A stretch of DNA of 43,238 bases, taken from assembly GCA_903866915.1 (NCBI GenBank), contig CAIPPO010000112.1, positions 1 to 43,238 of the forward strand, in the 5' to 3' direction. The notes below the pieces were generated by a model. It ran no database searches. It was not told the origin of the DNA and saw nothing but the letters and a program-made list of their open reading frames with translations. Positions 43,170 through 43,238 of the stretch are shown here, piece by piece (position 1 is the first letter of the stretch; the number at the start of each line of letters is the position of its first letter). Source of the stretch: an uncultured Mucilaginibacter sp. GTDB taxonomy: Bacteria; Bacteroidota; Bacteroidia; Sphingobacteriales; Sphingobacteriaceae. Both the position numbers and the translations under genes were made by a program.

Positions 43170-43238
43170 CTGCAACCCCATTTAACGAAAAAACATCACA
43201 AATGTGAAGCTGAAACACATAGGTGATGTTAGGTAGAA

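Overview
The window is a 43.2 kb stretch of a Bacteroidota chromosome, most likely a member of the Sphingobacteriaceae (Mucilaginibacter/Pedobacter-like). The clues are promoters of the Bacteroidota type (TTG, about 20 bases, TAnnTTTG, clearest before rplU), weak Shine-Dalgarno sequences, small secreted TonB-C proteins, and gene families and intergenic repeats typical of that group. The genus is an inference. Almost all genes lie on the minus strand; only the first four and one glycosyltransferase are on the plus strand.

Layout. 1-3000: paired small palindromes, a dicarboxylate/amino acid:cation symporter, a small membrane-anchored protein, then rplU-rpmA with its own promoter and terminator; L27 carries a long Ala/Lys/Pro-rich tail. 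3000-3500: a gene-free stretch with a 180-bp nested inverted repeat. 3504-9551 (minus): rnr, a polyprenyl synthetase, a tandem TonB-C protein, an M1 metallopeptidase and a second TonB-C protein, closely packed. 9601-10159: a DUF433/DUF5615 toxin-antitoxin-like pair. 10205-12618: a double ATPase of the oligopeptide ABC type overlapping a PolB-like 3'-5' exonuclease gene. 12689-21481: pbpC and a large alpha-2-macroglobulin with an intact thioester motif, with a GT2 glycosyltransferase between them on the other strand. 21811-29513: a hypothetical protein, topA, mnmA, a PAS/HisKA protein without an ATPase domain, and proB-proA.

29580-34297 (minus): a phosphate uptake unit, porin-pstS-pstC-pstA-pstB, without phoU. 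The porin frame is broken by an in-frame TAA 57 codons before its natural end. 34612-42045 (minus): a complete assimilatory sulfate reduction set in the order sulfite reductase, cobA, a fused precorrin-2 dehydrogenase/TauE-SafE transporter, cysH, cysD, cysN. It makes APS, reduces it to sulfite and then sulfide, and supplies the siroheme for the last step. An Rrf2-type regulator with four cysteines lies just upstream and is the natural candidate regulator. A small Rdx (SelW/SelT-like) protein closes the window.

Most of the window is core metabolism. I see no phage, CRISPR array, insertion sequence, rRNA or tRNA. The most unusual items are the broken porin, two domain fusions in the sulfur operon (transporter plus siroheme enzyme, and sulfite reductase plus a C-terminal helical domain), the extended L27, the ATPase-less histidine kinase, start codons lying almost on top of -7 boxes, and a recurring class of word-repeat palindromes between genes. 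I did not find convincing evidence of a wholly new system.
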